A DNA stretch of 64,000 nucleotides from Hymenobacter gummosus (GCF_003970915.1 NZ_RXOF01000016.1:107078-171077), one strand, 5' to 3'. Positions 32,986 to 41,842 are shown, counted from the first letter of the stretch. The notes: generated by a model not told the origin, from the letters alone. Program-made: numbers and translations.

Positions 32986-33807
32986 ATGAGCCACTTCATA
33001 CCCCGTATTCCGGCCGCCGCTGCCGGCCTCTTGTTCGTGCTGCTGACCGCCCAGTGCTCGGCCACCCGCGAAAACGAAACGCCCAGCATGGCCGGCCGCG
33101 CCCGCGCCGCGGAAACCTCCGCCGCTAGCTCGTCTAACTCCGGCGCCGCCCCGGCTACCGCCAGCACCGCCCCGGCCACGCCCGCCACCGATGCTGCCGT
33201 AGCCCCCGCCGACGCGGCCAACCCGCCGGGCACCGCCCCGACCGTAACGCCCGCGCCGGCCCCTGCCGCGGCCGCCGCCGCGGCCACCGTCAAGCGCAGC
33301 AACGCCGAGTACAAGGCCGATATCAAAGCCGCCGACGCGGCCCTGAAAGCCAAGCCCCGCGACGCCGATGCCTACCTGGCCCGCGGCCGGGCCCAGGCCG
33401 GGCTGAAAAACTACCGCGAGGCCATGACCGACTTTAACATGGCCCTGCGCCTGAAGCCTACCAACCCCGACGCGCTTTACAACCGCGGCCTGACCCGGGT
33501 GAAAACCCGCGAGTACAACGCCGCCATCAGCGACTTCACCAAGGTGCTGCGCTACCGTCCCACCGACAAGGAGTCGTTTTTCGGCCGCGGCCTGGCCAAA
33601 ATGTCGCTCGACAACTTCAAGGGCGCCATTCCGGACTTCAACAAGGCCATCGAGCTGGACCCCAGCTACGCCGACGCCTACGAGTACCGCGGCATCAGCT
33701 ACTCCAGCATCAACAAGCCCGAAGAAGCCCGCGCCGACCTGGAAAAAGCCGCCCAGCTCAATCCCGAAGCCAACCAAAGCCTGAAACGCTACGCCAAGGG
33801 CAAATAA
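32986..33807 (+). CDS. Tetratricopeptide-repeat lipoprotein
   Basis: This 273-residue protein has a lipoprotein-like signal ending 'LLTAQC', followed by a long disordered Ala/Pro/Thr/Ser linker (about 30-105). The C-terminal half has four TPR units: 'ADAYLARGRAQAGLKNYREA', 'PDALYNRGLTRVKTREYNAA', 'KESFFGRGLAKMSLDNFKGA' and 'ADAYEYRGISYSSINKPEEA'. TPR domains bind partner proteins, so this may scaffold an envelope complex. ATG 32986 is chosen over upstream in-frame codons because it begins the signal. It is divergent from lpdA with a 191-bp shared upstream region. Confidence 0.85.
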   Translation: MSHFIPRIPAAAAGLLFVLLTAQCSATRENETPSMAGRARAAETSAASSSNSGAAPATASTAPATPATDAAVAPADAANPPGTAPTVTPAPAPAAAAAAATVKRSNAEYKADIKAADAALKAKPRDADAYLARGRAQAGLKNYREAMTDFNMALRLKPTNPDALYNRGLTRVKTREYNAAISDFTKVLRYRPTDKESFFGRGLAKMSLDNFKGAIPDFNKAIELDPSYADAYEYRGISYSSINKPEEARADLEKAAQLNPEANQSLKRYAKGK

Positions 33808-33840
33808 CCGACGGTCGTCGGGGCATACAGCCGAGCAGTA

Positions 33841-33885
33841 AAAAAGCAACGGCCGCCGTTCCGAGCGTGGAACGGCGGCCGTTGC
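33841..33885 (-). terminator. Strong terminator, 17-bp stem
   Basis: The stem 'GCAACGGCCGCCGTTCC' pairs perfectly with 33869-33885, loop GAGCGT. Read on the minus strand it is followed by five T, so it most likely ends trxA transcription. It also lies just after the convergent TPR gene. Confidence 0.85.
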
Positions 33886-33945
33886 GCGTAAAAAAGCCTG
33901 GCTTGTAACTGCCGCCAGCTGGCTAAGCTCAGGCGGGCAACGGGC

Positions 33946-34251
33946 TTACAAGTAGCCGGCCAGCACCTGGTTGAGCTGGGGCTCGGGCACCACGCCCGAC
34001 TGCCGCCACACGGGCTGGCCCTGGTGAAACAGAATCAGCGTGGGAATGCCCTGCACCCGGAACTGCTGGGCGGCGGCCGGGTTGCGGTCCACGTCCACTT
34101 TGATGACTTTGAGCTTGCCCTGGTGCTGGGCGGCTACTTGCTGCAGAATGGGCGCCATGGCTTTGCAGGGGCCGCACCAGTCGGCGTAAAAATCAACCAG
34201 GACGGGCATGCCGGGGCTGCTGATAAGCTCGGCGAAGGACTTTTTGGCCAT
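33946..34251 (-). CDS. trxA: Thioredoxin
   Basis: This 101-residue protein has the active site 'WCGPCK' with Cys26 and Cys29, the buried Asp in 'VDFYAD', and the cis-Pro region 'VQGIPTLILF'. The length and order are those of a single-domain cytosolic thioredoxin, with no signal peptide. It reduces protein disulfides, using electrons from thioredoxin reductase. It is transcribed in the same direction as the secreted-protein gene at 34378, but a terminator lies between them. Confidence 0.95.
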   Translation of the reverse strand: MAKKSFAELISSPGMPVLVDFYADWCGPCKAMAPILQQVAAQHQGKLKVIKVDVDRNPAAAQQFRVQGIPTLILFHQGQPVWRQSGVVPEPQLNQVLAGYL

Positions 34252-34308
34252 AATCGTGGAAGGCGGCTTGGTGATACCCGGCTATACGAGGCCGCGGCCG
34301 GAAGGGGT

Positions 34309-34355
34309 GAAAAACCACGACGGCGCCCGGCTGCACGAGGAGCCGGGCGCCGTCG
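34309..34355 (-). terminator. Rho-independent terminator after the 34378-34815 gene
   Basis: The stem 'CGACGGCGCCCGGCT' pairs perfectly with 'AGCCGGGCGCCGTCG', with an 8-base loop. Read on the minus strand it is followed by a T-rich 'GGTTTTTC'. It lies 23 bp after the stop codon at 34378. Confidence 0.85.
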
Positions 34356-34377
34356 GTAAACGGCCGCAGAAGCGGGG

Positions 34378-34815
34378 CTAGCGGCGCTTGTCGACCACCG
34401 TCACGTCGTTGGACACGGTGGGCATGACGAAGCGGCCGCCGGCCACTCGTTTGCCGCCCACCTCGCACTGCCAGGTATAGTTGCCGGGCTGGCTGTTGGC
34501 GGCAATGCCGGTTTCGGTTTTGAAATATTCGTTTTCGGTGGCCGGGCTCGGAAACAGCACGTCGATGCCGTTCTGGCCTTTCTCGACTTCCCGCACGAGC
34601 GTATACTCCTTGCCAGTCGTCTGGTTGGTGACGATAAACTTCGCCGTGTAGGCGCCGAGCTGCCCGAATTTATCGGACACGCCGATTTTCACGTAGGGGT
34701 CCGTCGACACAAGCCAGGTTTGGGCTTCGGCCCGGGGTGCGCTCAGCAGGAGCCCCACCAGCAGCCCGGCCAGGCAGCTGAAGCGTTTCCACAAAGCGGT
34801 AGTAGAAGTGTTCAT
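34378..34815 (-). CDS. Small secreted hypothetical protein
   Basis: This 145-residue protein has a signal peptide 'LWKRFSCLAGLLVGLLLSA' cut after 'RAEA'. The mature protein is beta-rich: 'TWLVSTDPYVKIGVSDKFGQ', 'YTAKFIVTNQTTGKEYTLV' and 'GNYTWQCEVGGKRVAGGRFV'. A single Cys and an Ig-like alternation of strands suggest a small beta-sandwich. No family is recognised. ATG 34815 starts the signal; longer in-frame extensions cross an AT-rich promoter-like region and are rejected. Confidence 0.7.
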   Translation of the reverse strand: MNTSTTALWKRFSCLAGLLVGLLLSAPRAEAQTWLVSTDPYVKIGVSDKFGQLGAYTAKFIVTNQTTGKEYTLVREVEKGQNGIDVLFPSPATENEYFKTETGIAANSQPGNYTWQCEVGGKRVAGGRFVMPTVSNDVTVVDKRR

Positions 34816-35096
34816 AGAGCGGAAGAGTAGGAGAGTGAATGTGAGGCGAAGTGAAGGGTGAGGAGCAGGCCGCAGGCCGGTGGAAGTGGGTCGGCGCCCC
34901 GATGCCAGGCAAATGCAATAAAAGCCTGCACCAGTGAAAAAGGTTGAAACGCTGGCGGTGCTGCAACACCGCACGCTATCAAATATATAAATCTGGTAAG
35001 CATAGTGGAATATTAGCGGGCGTTTTTTTTTGCTCTGCAAGCCCCTCCGGGCCGCCGGCTGCATCCTCCGCTGGCGCGGCGGCGTACAGCCCTACC

Positions 35097-35414
35097 GTGT
35101 CCCGCCGCCCGAAATCTGGTCCGCCCGCCCCGGCCCCGCCGCCCGAAACGCGCTGCCAGCTGTGCGAGCGGCTGGTGCAGCAGACCTCGCGCCACCACCT
35201 GGTGCCGCGCGAGGAGGGCGGCCGCTACGGCCCCACCGTGGAGCTGTGCCAGCCCTGCCACAGCTCGGTGCACCTGCTGCTGACCAACCGCCAGCTCGCC
35301 CGCCACTACCACACCGTGCAGGAGTTGCAGCAGGCCGAAGAGCTGCAGAAATACCTGCACTGGATCCGGCGCAGCCGGGTGGAGCGCATCAGCAACCGGC
35401 GCCGGCGCCGCTGA
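35097..35414 (+). CDS. Small HNH-endonuclease-like zinc protein
   Basis: This 105-residue protein begins with GTG 35097 ('SRRPKSGPPAPAPP'), which gives a compact product; upstream in-frame ATG codons would add non-domain sequence. The core is 'CQLCERLVQQTSRHHLVPRE' followed by 'VELCQPCHSSVHLLLTNRQL'. Two CxxC pairs frame the HH motif and the late 'CHSSVH', as in HNH endonucleases of the McrA-like group with a structural zinc. The C-terminus is helical and Arg-rich ('RRSRVERISNRRRRR'). Nuclease activity is inferred from the motif. It precedes the gene at 35447 by 32 bp and may be co-transcribed with it. Confidence 0.8.
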   Translation: MSRRPKSGPPAPAPPPETRCQLCERLVQQTSRHHLVPREEGGRYGPTVELCQPCHSSVHLLLTNRQLARHYHTVQELQQAEELQKYLHWIRRSRVERISNRRRRR

Positions 35415-35446
35415 TTCTGCCGCGGCGGCCGTTTCTTTGCCGCCGT

Positions 35447-36574
35447 ATGGCCCCGCTCCAGTTCCTGCCCTTCGCCGAAGCCCGCCGCCGCCCCGGCGCC
35501 ACGGTGGTGGTCGACAGCATCCTGCCCCGCGCCGCCCTCACGCTGGCCCACTGGCGCGGCGCGCCCACGCCCGCCACCTACCAGGACGATACCAGCGCCG
35601 GCTCGGCCCTGCGCGCCGTGGCCCAGCCGCCCGCCGCGCTGACGGCCGCCCGCTACGTGACGGCCAACCACTTCGACGTCGACGGTTTTGTAGGCGTGTG
35701 GGCCCTGCTGAACCCGGAGCTGGCCCGGCGGCACGCCGAGCTGCTGCGCCTGGTGGCCGTGCTCGGCGACTTCCGCGAAATCGACTGGCACGATGCGCGG
35801 GCCGACCACGCCCTGCAGCTGGTGTGCTGGCTGAACGCCGAGGAAAAAGCCCGTTTCTACGAGCCGTTCGGGGCTCCGGCCCGGCGCCGGCGCGAAGACG
35901 AAGCCTCGGCCGAGAAGTTCGACTGGTTTTTGCCCCGCTTCGCCGCCATCGTGGAAAATCCCGCCCTCGGCCGCGCCGCCTGGCTTCCCGAATACGAGCG
36001 GGTGCGCGCCGCCGTGGCCGCGCTGCACAGCCCCGCCACCCAGCTGCGCCGCTACCCCGATATCGGCCTGACGGTGGTGCGCACGCCCGAGCCGCTGCCG
36101 TACTACGCCCTGTTTGGCCCCACGGCCGGCACCGACATGGTGCTAAGTCTCTACGACGGCCACCGCTACGAATTCGAGTACAAGTACACCACCTGGGTTG
36201 ACCTCGAAAGCCGCCCCACGCGCCCGCGCCTGCCCCTCGACGCCTTGGTGGCGCAGCTGAACGCGCAGGAAACCAGCGGTTACCACTGGGCCGCCGACGG
36301 CGTCACCGACACCGGCCCGCTGCTGCGCCTGCAGGGCCGCCGGCTCAGCAAAGCCCAGCGCTACGCCGACCCCGACCAGCGCCCCATCTACGCTTCCAGC
36401 CTCGGCGCCGAAGAAATGGAAGAGCTGGTAGTCCGCTTCTTTCGGCAGCACTACGCCGGCCTCGAACCCCGCCGCTACTGGAGCTGGGACGAGGTGCGGG
36501 CGGCTGGCGCAGCGGTGTCGGGCGCCTTGGCCGCACCGGGTAACGGCGGCGGAATTGTCACTTCAGAGGCGTAG
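35447..36574 (+). CDS. Conserved protein with DHH-like 'NHFDVDG' motif (DUF6687-like)
   Basis: This 375-residue soluble protein starts at ATG 35447. 'AARYVTANHFDVDGFVGVWA' recalls the 'DaDa' metal-binding motif of DHH phosphoesterases, with His-Phe-Asp-x-Asp-Gly in place of DxDA. Other marks are 'VLGDFREIDWHD' and 'HRYEFEYKYTTWVDLESRP'. I recall a Bacteroidota/Actinobacteria family of this length named DUF6687, but cannot confirm it. A metal-dependent hydrolase role is a guess from the motif. It follows the HNH gene and converges with sbcC, the stop codons being 12 bp apart. Confidence 0.7.
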   Translation: MAPLQFLPFAEARRRPGATVVVDSILPRAALTLAHWRGAPTPATYQDDTSAGSALRAVAQPPAALTAARYVTANHFDVDGFVGVWALLNPELARRHAELLRLVAVLGDFREIDWHDARADHALQLVCWLNAEEKARFYEPFGAPARRRREDEASAEKFDWFLPRFAAIVENPALGRAAWLPEYERVRAAVAALHSPATQLRRYPDIGLTVVRTPEPLPYYALFGPTAGTDMVLSLYDGHRYEFEYKYTTWVDLESRPTRPRLPLDALVAQLNAQETSGYHWAADGVTDTGPLLRLQGRRLSKAQRYADPDQRPIYASSLGAEEMEELVVRFFRQHYAGLEPRRYWSWDEVRAAGAAVSGALAAPGNGGGIVTSEA

Positions 36575-36586
36575 GGTCACTGGGGT

Positions 36587-39500
36587 TTACGGCGCTTCCG
36601 GGGCGGCGCAGCTGGTTTCCTGGCCCATCACGTCCACGATGTGCACGGTGCTGTTGCCGCCGGCCCCGGGCCGCACCCGGATCTGGGTGCCGATGCGCTC
36701 TTTCAGATCGGTGACGTGCGAGATGACGCCAATCATCTTGCCCGAATGCTGCAGCCGCTCCAGCGCATCGAGGGCGGTGTTGAGCGAATCGGGGTCGAGC
36801 GTACCGAAGCCTTCGTCGATAAACAAGGACTCGATGCGGGCTTTGTGGCCGGCCAGCTCGCTCAAACCCAGGGCCAAGGCCAAGCTGACGAGGAAACTCT
36901 CGCCGCCCGACAGGGAAGCCATGGGGCGCACGGTGTCGGCCTGGTCGTGGTCGATAATCTGCAGTTCCAGGTTGCGGTTGGGCGTTTTGAGAATGGTGTA
37001 GCGGCCGGTGAGCTGGCGCAGGCGCAGGTTGGCCAGGCGGGCCAGGTGGCTGAGCGTGAGGCCCTGGGCAAACTGGCTGAACTTGTCACCCCGCGCCGAG
37101 CCGATTTGCTCGCTCAGATCCTGCCAGCGCTGCTCTTCCCGGCGGCGCAGCTGCAGCTCCCGCTGCCCTTCGGCCTGCTGCTGCCGGGCCGCGTCGTCCT
37201 GCGCCAGCTGGTTGCTGACGGCGCCGAGGCGCTGCTGCAGAATATCGTCGGCGGCGGCCAGCTCGTGCAAGCGCGCCGACAACTCGGTGGTGTTCAGGGC
37301 AGTGAGGAAGGCTTCGGCGTGGTGTTGCTGCTCGGCGGTGAGGTCGGTCAGCCGGCGGGCTGCCGACTGCTGGGCCGTGCGGTGCTCCTGGCGGCGCTGC
37401 TCCAGGCGGGCGGCCTCGGCGGCGGGCAGCAGCAGGCGGCGGGCTTCGTCAGCGCTGCCCAGGCCGGCTTTGGTAAGGGCCGCGGCCAGCTCGGCCTGCC
37501 GGGCGGCGTGGGTGGCCTGGTCGGCGGTAAGCTGGGTTTTCAGCTCCTGCTGGCTGTTTTGCTTGACGGCCAACTCCTGCTGCTGGCGGGCCAGCTGCTG
37601 CTGGGCGGCGGTGAGGGCGGCGGCCAGCTGCTGGGTGCCGCGGCGGAGCTGCTCGGCCTCGGCGCTGGGGTCCTGGCCGGCGTAGCGGGCCTGGCGGGCG
37701 GCGCGCTGCTGGTCCAGGGCCAGCTGCTCGGCGTCCAGGGCGGCGGCGGCGGCGGCCAGCTGCTGCTGCCGCCGGCCCAGCTCCTCCGCCTGCGACTTGT
37801 GCTGGCTACTGCGCTCCAGCAGCTTCGCGCCCAGCTCCTTGAGCTTGCTCACCTGCGCTTCGTACTGCAGGGCGCGGTCCTGCAGCGTGGCCAGCACGCC
37901 ATCGAACACCAGGTTGGCGGGCAGCGGCAGCTGGTGCGGTTGCAGGTACTCGCGGATGGTCTGCTGGAAGATGGCGGCCTGCTCGCGCCAGTGCGCCAGT
38001 TCCGTCGCCAGGGTGCGCAGGTCGGCTTCGAAACCGGCTTGGCGGTCCAGCAGGCGCGGAATTTCCTGCTGGGCGGCCGCGGCGGCGTCCTTGGCCTGCT
38101 GAAACTTCTCGCGCAGCTCTTCCAGCTGAATGCTGAGGACTTTGATGCGGTTGCGGCGCGTCTGGGCCGCCGTCAGCTGCTCCGCTGCTTCAGCCATGAG
38201 CGTCTGCAGGGCTTCGGGCTCGGTGGGCCGGGCCGGGGTGGGCTGCAGCGCGAGGCTGAGGGTAGCGGCTTGCTGGCGGGCGGTTTCAGCGGCGGCCAAA
38301 GCTTCCTGCAGCTGCTGCTGGCGCTGGCGCTGCTCGGTCTGGCGGCGGGCCAGCTCGGTAGCCGCCTGTCGCAGCTCCTGCTCCAGCTGGGCCACGGCCT
38401 GTTTCTGCTCGGCTTCGCGGCGCTCCTGCTCGGTGGTTTCGGCTTGGAAATCGGCCCCGAACGGGTGCTCCACGGCCCCGCACAGCGGGCAGGGCTGGCC
38501 GGCGTGCAGGTGCTGGCGGTGGGCGTTGAGGTCGGCCAGGACTTGCTGGGCGCGCAGCTCCCGCTGGTAGCTTTCCAGCAGCCGCTGCCCGTCGGCCTGC
38601 CGCACTTCCAGGTGCTGGTAGGCCGTTTCGGCCATAGCCAGGGCCGGCGCTTCCCGTTCGATGGCGGCCCCCAGAGTGTCGGCGCTGGCCTGGTGCTTCT
38701 GCAGGTCGCGCGCCACGGGCAGCAGCTGCTGCAGGCCCTGCAGGTAGGCGTTGAGGCCGTCGATGTGTTCATCCAAAGCGGCCACGGTGGTGCCCTGCAG
38801 CAGGGCGTCGTGCTCGGTGCGGCTGGGCTGGCCTTCCTGCCGGATGGCCTCGCGGCGGGTCAGGGCCTCTTGTTCCAGGGTTTGCTGGCGGTGCAGGTCA
38901 GCGGCCGTGGCCTGCTGGTTTTTCAGCAGCTCCTGGCGCCGGGCCTCGCGGGCGGCTATTTCCTGCTGGGCGGCCTGCAAGTCGATGATTTCCCGGCTCA
39001 GCTCGTTGAGCTGGCTTTTCAAATCCGCCTCGGCGCTGTGGGCAATCAGCCACTGGTTCAGGGCGGCGTCCTCGGTTTGCAAGCGGGTAATTTCCTCGGC
39101 CTGGCGGGCCAAATCGGCCTGCGTCTGCTGCACGGCCTGCTGCTCCTGGGCGTGGGCGGCGCGCTTTTTCACCAGCTGCTGGTGCTCCACGGCAATGGCT
39201 GCGTCCTGCCGGCCTACTTCCTCCAGCAGCGGCAGGCGCTGACTTTCCTCGGTCTGGGCGGCGGCGTGCTGCTCGTGGGCGGTCTGCTGGGCGGCGGCGG
39301 CCGTGGCGCTGGCCTGGTGCAGCAGCGGCAGCTCCCGCTCCAGGTCCTGCAGCTTCCGCTCATCGGCGCGCACGGCCTGCTCGGCTACTTCGGCCAGGGC
39401 CAGGGGCGTGGCCACGGCGGCAGCGCGCTGGTGGTCGAGCAGGCGGGCAAACTCGGGCTGCAGCTGGGCATCGAGCAGGCGCAGGCGCTCCGCCTCGCGG

Positions 39501-40312
39501 GCCGCGGCGTCGAGCTGGCGGTCCAGCTGGTCGAGGATGGTGCGCCAGGTAAGGCACAGCGTGAGGTCTTCCTGCTCCTGGTAGTGCAGCTCGGTTTGCC
39601 CGTGCAGCGTGTCCAGCTCGCCTTCCAGCGCGGCGCGCTCCTCTTCCGTCAGCAGCTTGGTGGCGTCGAGCTTGGCCTGCAGCAGCTTGGTTTTTAGCTC
39701 TTCTTCCTTGGCCTTTTCGAAGGCCGCTACCGACAGCCGGGAGTAGATGCCCACGTTGGTCATCTTTTCGAGCAGGGCGCTGCGCTCCTTCTCGGGGGCG
39801 TGCAGAAAGCGGGCAAACTTTCCCTGACTCAGCAGGATGGCCTGCTCGAACTGCCCGAAATCCAGCCCCGACAGCTCACCTACCTTGGCCGGCACCGCCT
39901 CCTTGCCGCTGATAACGGCCTCGTTCGACGGGCTCATGACCAGCGACATAGCGTCCTGATTCAGTCCGCCCTTGTCCTCGCCGCGGGTTTTGCGGCGCAC
40001 TTCCCAGCGCGAGCGGTAGCGCACCCGCTGGACCTCGCCCGAGTCGGCGTCGGTGGCGTACACCTCAAACTCCACCTCCGAAAAGGCGTAGGGCGCGTGG
40101 CGGCTTACCATTTCGCCCACCTGCCGGTCGTGGCGGGGCACGCGGCCGTACAGCCCCACCGAAATGGCGTCGAGCAGGGTGCTTTTGCCGGCGCCGGTGG
40201 GGCCGGTAATGGCAAACAGGCCCGTATCGGCCAGCGGCGTCGTGTCGAACCGGATGAGGTAGGGGCCGGGCAGCGAGTTGAGGTTGGCGAAACGGACGCT
40301 GATGATTTTCAT
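36587..40312 (-). CDS. sbcC: SbcC-type ATPase subunit of the SbcCD nuclease
   Basis: This 1,241-residue SMC-like protein has Walker A 'GPTGAGKST' (37-45) and a very long Gln/Ala-rich coiled coil in two halves. A zinc-hook 'CPLC' (Cys608/Cys611) lies almost exactly at the middle. The signature is 'LSGGESFLVSLALALG' (Leu1134) and Walker B 'ESLFIDEGFGTLDPDSL'. With SbcD it forms the Mre11-Rad50-type complex that opens DNA hairpins and processes double-strand-break ends. The length is slightly above the E. coli protein (1,048), which fits the long Q-rich coil. sbcD precedes it (40447-41709, minus strand) with a 134-bp gap occupied by a REP-like repeat. Confidence 0.95.
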   Translation of the reverse strand: MKIISVRFANLNSLPGPYLIRFDTTPLADTGLFAITGPTGAGKSTLLDAISVGLYGRVPRHDRQVGEMVSRHAPYAFSEVEFEVYATDADSGEVQRVRYRSRWEVRRKTRGEDKGGLNQDAMSLVMSPSNEAVISGKEAVPAKVGELSGLDFGQFEQAILLSQGKFARFLHAPEKERSALLEKMTNVGIYSRLSVAAFEKAKEEELKTKLLQAKLDATKLLTEEERAALEGELDTLHGQTELHYQEQEDLTLCLTWRTILDQLDRQLDAAAREAERLRLLDAQLQPEFARLLDHQRAAAVATPLALAEVAEQAVRADERKLQDLERELPLLHQASATAAAAQQTAHEQHAAAQTEESQRLPLLEEVGRQDAAIAVEHQQLVKKRAAHAQEQQAVQQTQADLARQAEEITRLQTEDAALNQWLIAHSAEADLKSQLNELSREIIDLQAAQQEIAAREARRQELLKNQQATAADLHRQQTLEQEALTRREAIRQEGQPSRTEHDALLQGTTVAALDEHIDGLNAYLQGLQQLLPVARDLQKHQASADTLGAAIEREAPALAMAETAYQHLEVRQADGQRLLESYQRELRAQQVLADLNAHRQHLHAGQPCPLCGAVEHPFGADFQAETTEQERREAEQKQAVAQLEQELRQAATELARRQTEQRQRQQQLQEALAAAETARQQAATLSLALQPTPARPTEPEALQTLMAEAAEQLTAAQTRRNRIKVLSIQLEELREKFQQAKDAAAAAQQEIPRLLDRQAGFEADLRTLATELAHWREQAAIFQQTIREYLQPHQLPLPANLVFDGVLATLQDRALQYEAQVSKLKELGAKLLERSSQHKSQAEELGRRQQQLAAAAAALDAEQLALDQQRAARQARYAGQDPSAEAEQLRRGTQQLAAALTAAQQQLARQQQELAVKQNSQQELKTQLTADQATHAARQAELAAALTKAGLGSADEARRLLLPAAEAARLEQRRQEHRTAQQSAARRLTDLTAEQQHHAEAFLTALNTTELSARLHELAAADDILQQRLGAVSNQLAQDDAARQQQAEGQRELQLRRREEQRWQDLSEQIGSARGDKFSQFAQGLTLSHLARLANLRLRQLTGRYTILKTPNRNLELQIIDHDQADTVRPMASLSGGESFLVSLALALGLSELAGHKARIESLFIDEGFGTLDPDSLNTALDALERLQHSGKMIGVISHVTDLKERIGTQIRVRPGAGGNSTVHIVDVMGQETSCAAPEAP

Positions 40313-40316
40313 AGGA

Positions 40317-40443
40317 GTAGCGCGGGCTTCAGCCCGCGTCCGCCCGAACGATTATATCAGGACGGCTGGAATGCGAATGAGGAAAGTTACTATCTGACGG
40401 ACGCGGGCTAACCCAAAGGAAGACGAAGCCAAGGCGACGCTAC
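40317..40443. repeat. REP-like inverted element between sbcD and sbcC
   Basis: GTAG (40317) is followed by the hairpin 'CGCGGGCT-TC-AGCCCGCG'. The right end on the minus strand reads TGTAGCG, a 20-plus base insert, then 'TTAGCCCGCGTCCGTCAGAT', matching the left part of the copy at 11189-11332 ('AGCCCGCGTCCATCAGATAG'). It starts 4 bp upstream of the sbcC start codon and ends 3 bp after the sbcD stop codon, filling the gap. A hairpin here could affect sbcC translation. Confidence 0.7.
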
Positions 40444-40446
40444 ATG

Positions 40447-41709
40447 CTATTCCCCGGTGCCGCCCCAGGCGGCCGGGTCGGCTTCGGCCAGCAGCTGGCG
40501 CAGCTCCCCGAAGGTGGCGGTGAGGGCTGCGGCGCGCTCGGGCGGCAGCCCGGCCACGCGGCGGGCAAACACCTCCTCCACCGACAGATCGCTCAGCATC
40601 TGCTGCGGGGCTACGGTGGCGGCCAAATCGGGGGCTTCGGTGGCGCGCTGGTGGCGCACCCCGCGCGGAGCCAGCACCTGGGCTTTCTGGTGCTGCAGGG
40701 CGACCTGTACGCGGCGCTGCACCTCGGCCGGGGCTTCGTCGGAGTGCACCAGCACGTCGGCCCAGGCCACCAGCTGAAAGGCTGCGTTGTCGTAGGCCAG
40801 GATGTCGGCCTCCACTTCCTGCAGCGTGCCGTGGAAGCGCTGTAGCCGCCGCGCCACCGGTACGGGCAGGGCCGTGATGCTGGGCGCGGCGCCGGCCCCG
40901 GAAAACTCCAGTAGTAGCACCTGCTGCCGGTCGTCGGCCTCCGTAAACGACAGCGGCACCGGGGAGCCGGAATAGCGGATGTGCGGCTGGCCCCCCACCA
41001 CCTGCGGGCGGTGCAAATGGCCGAGCGCCACGTAATCGAAGGCGGCAGGGAAATGCTCGGCCCCCACCAGCCCCAGCCCGCCAATGTGTACGTCCCGCTC
41101 GGCGCCCTCGCGGGCCTCGCCGCCGGCGGCATAGAGGTGGCCGGTGGCCAGCACGGGCACGTCCTGCTCGCGGGGGCGCTGCACGGTTTCGTGCGCGGCC
41201 AGGGCCGCGTAGTGGGCCGCAATACTGTCGCGCACGCGCTGCTGCCGCTCTTCGGGCGTCTCGCCAGGCAGGGCCAGTCGGATGTCCCGGTCGCGCAGGA
41301 AGGGCACGGCGCACACCACTAGGCCGGGGCGGCCGTCGGCGCGGTCCAGTGTGAGCACCTGTTCGGCGGACTCGGCCGGCACGTTGCCCACCACGTGAAT
41401 GCGCAGCTGCCGCAGCAGCTGCCGCGAGGCGTTCAGCAGGGTGGGGGAGTCGTGGTTGCCGCCCACCACCACAATGTGGCGGCAGCCGCTGCCCTGCATC
41501 TGCACCAGGAAGTTGTAGTATAGCTCCTGGGCCGCGTGCGAGGGCGAGGTGGTATCGAACACGTCGCCGGCCAGCACCAGCGCATCCACGCCTTGTGCCC
41601 GCACCGTGGTCAGCAGCCAGTCCAGAAACAGCCGCTGTTCCGTCAGGCGTTCCTGCCCGGTGAGGAAGTGCTGGCCCAGGTGCCAGTCGGCGGTGTGAAG
41701 GACTCTCAT
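40447..41709 (-). CDS. sbcD: SbcD-type exonuclease subunit (Mre11 family)
   Basis: This 420-residue calcineurin-like phosphoesterase has the five conserved motifs in order: 'HTADWHLG' (Asp8, His10), 'LVLAGDVFDT', 'VVGGNHDSPT', 'ATGHLYA' and 'LGHLHRPQ'. The C-terminal capping domain follows. It is the nuclease partner of SbcC, the ATP-dependent dsDNA exonuclease and hairpin endonuclease. ATG 41709 is chosen over an in-frame codon 75 bp upstream because the fold starts with 'MRVLHTADWHLG'. The order sbcD then sbcC, both on the minus strand, is the usual operon. Confidence 0.95.
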   Translation of the reverse strand: MRVLHTADWHLGQHFLTGQERLTEQRLFLDWLLTTVRAQGVDALVLAGDVFDTTSPSHAAQELYYNFLVQMQGSGCRHIVVVGGNHDSPTLLNASRQLLRQLRIHVVGNVPAESAEQVLTLDRADGRPGLVVCAVPFLRDRDIRLALPGETPEERQQRVRDSIAAHYAALAAHETVQRPREQDVPVLATGHLYAAGGEAREGAERDVHIGGLGLVGAEHFPAAFDYVALGHLHRPQVVGGQPHIRYSGSPVPLSFTEADDRQQVLLLEFSGAGAAPSITALPVPVARRLQRFHGTLQEVEADILAYDNAAFQLVAWADVLVHSDEAPAEVQRRVQVALQHQKAQVLAPRGVRHQRATEAPDLAATVAPQQMLSDLSVEEVFARRVAGLPPERAAALTATFGELRQLLAEADPAAWGGTGE

Positions 41710-41802
41710 GGCGAATATTGGTGGCGATGCAACTTCAAAAATAAGGCATCTGCCGCCGAATTTCTGCGCACTTTGGCCGCGCAAGCCGCCCCGGTCAGGC
41801 TA

Positions 41803-41842
41803 GTAAACTTACTTACTACCTAGTGGTAGTAAATAAGTTTAC
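41803..41842. repeat. 40-bp near-perfect palindrome upstream of sbcD
   Basis: 'GTAAACTTACTTACTACC' and its inverted copy at 41825-41842 match at 17 of 18 positions, loop TAGT. The element is AT-rich, without a flanking T-run, and lies 94 bp upstream of the sbcD start. It could be an operator, a hairpin that SbcCD itself would cut, or a small repeat. The function is unknown. Confidence 0.5.

Noticed and set aside
36641-39697. A 1,018-codon plus-strand frame opposite sbcC.
   Set aside because: It is an antisense shadow of the Gln/Ala-rich coiled coil, giving Leu/Gly/Gln runs without motifs; SbcC is unambiguous on the other strand.
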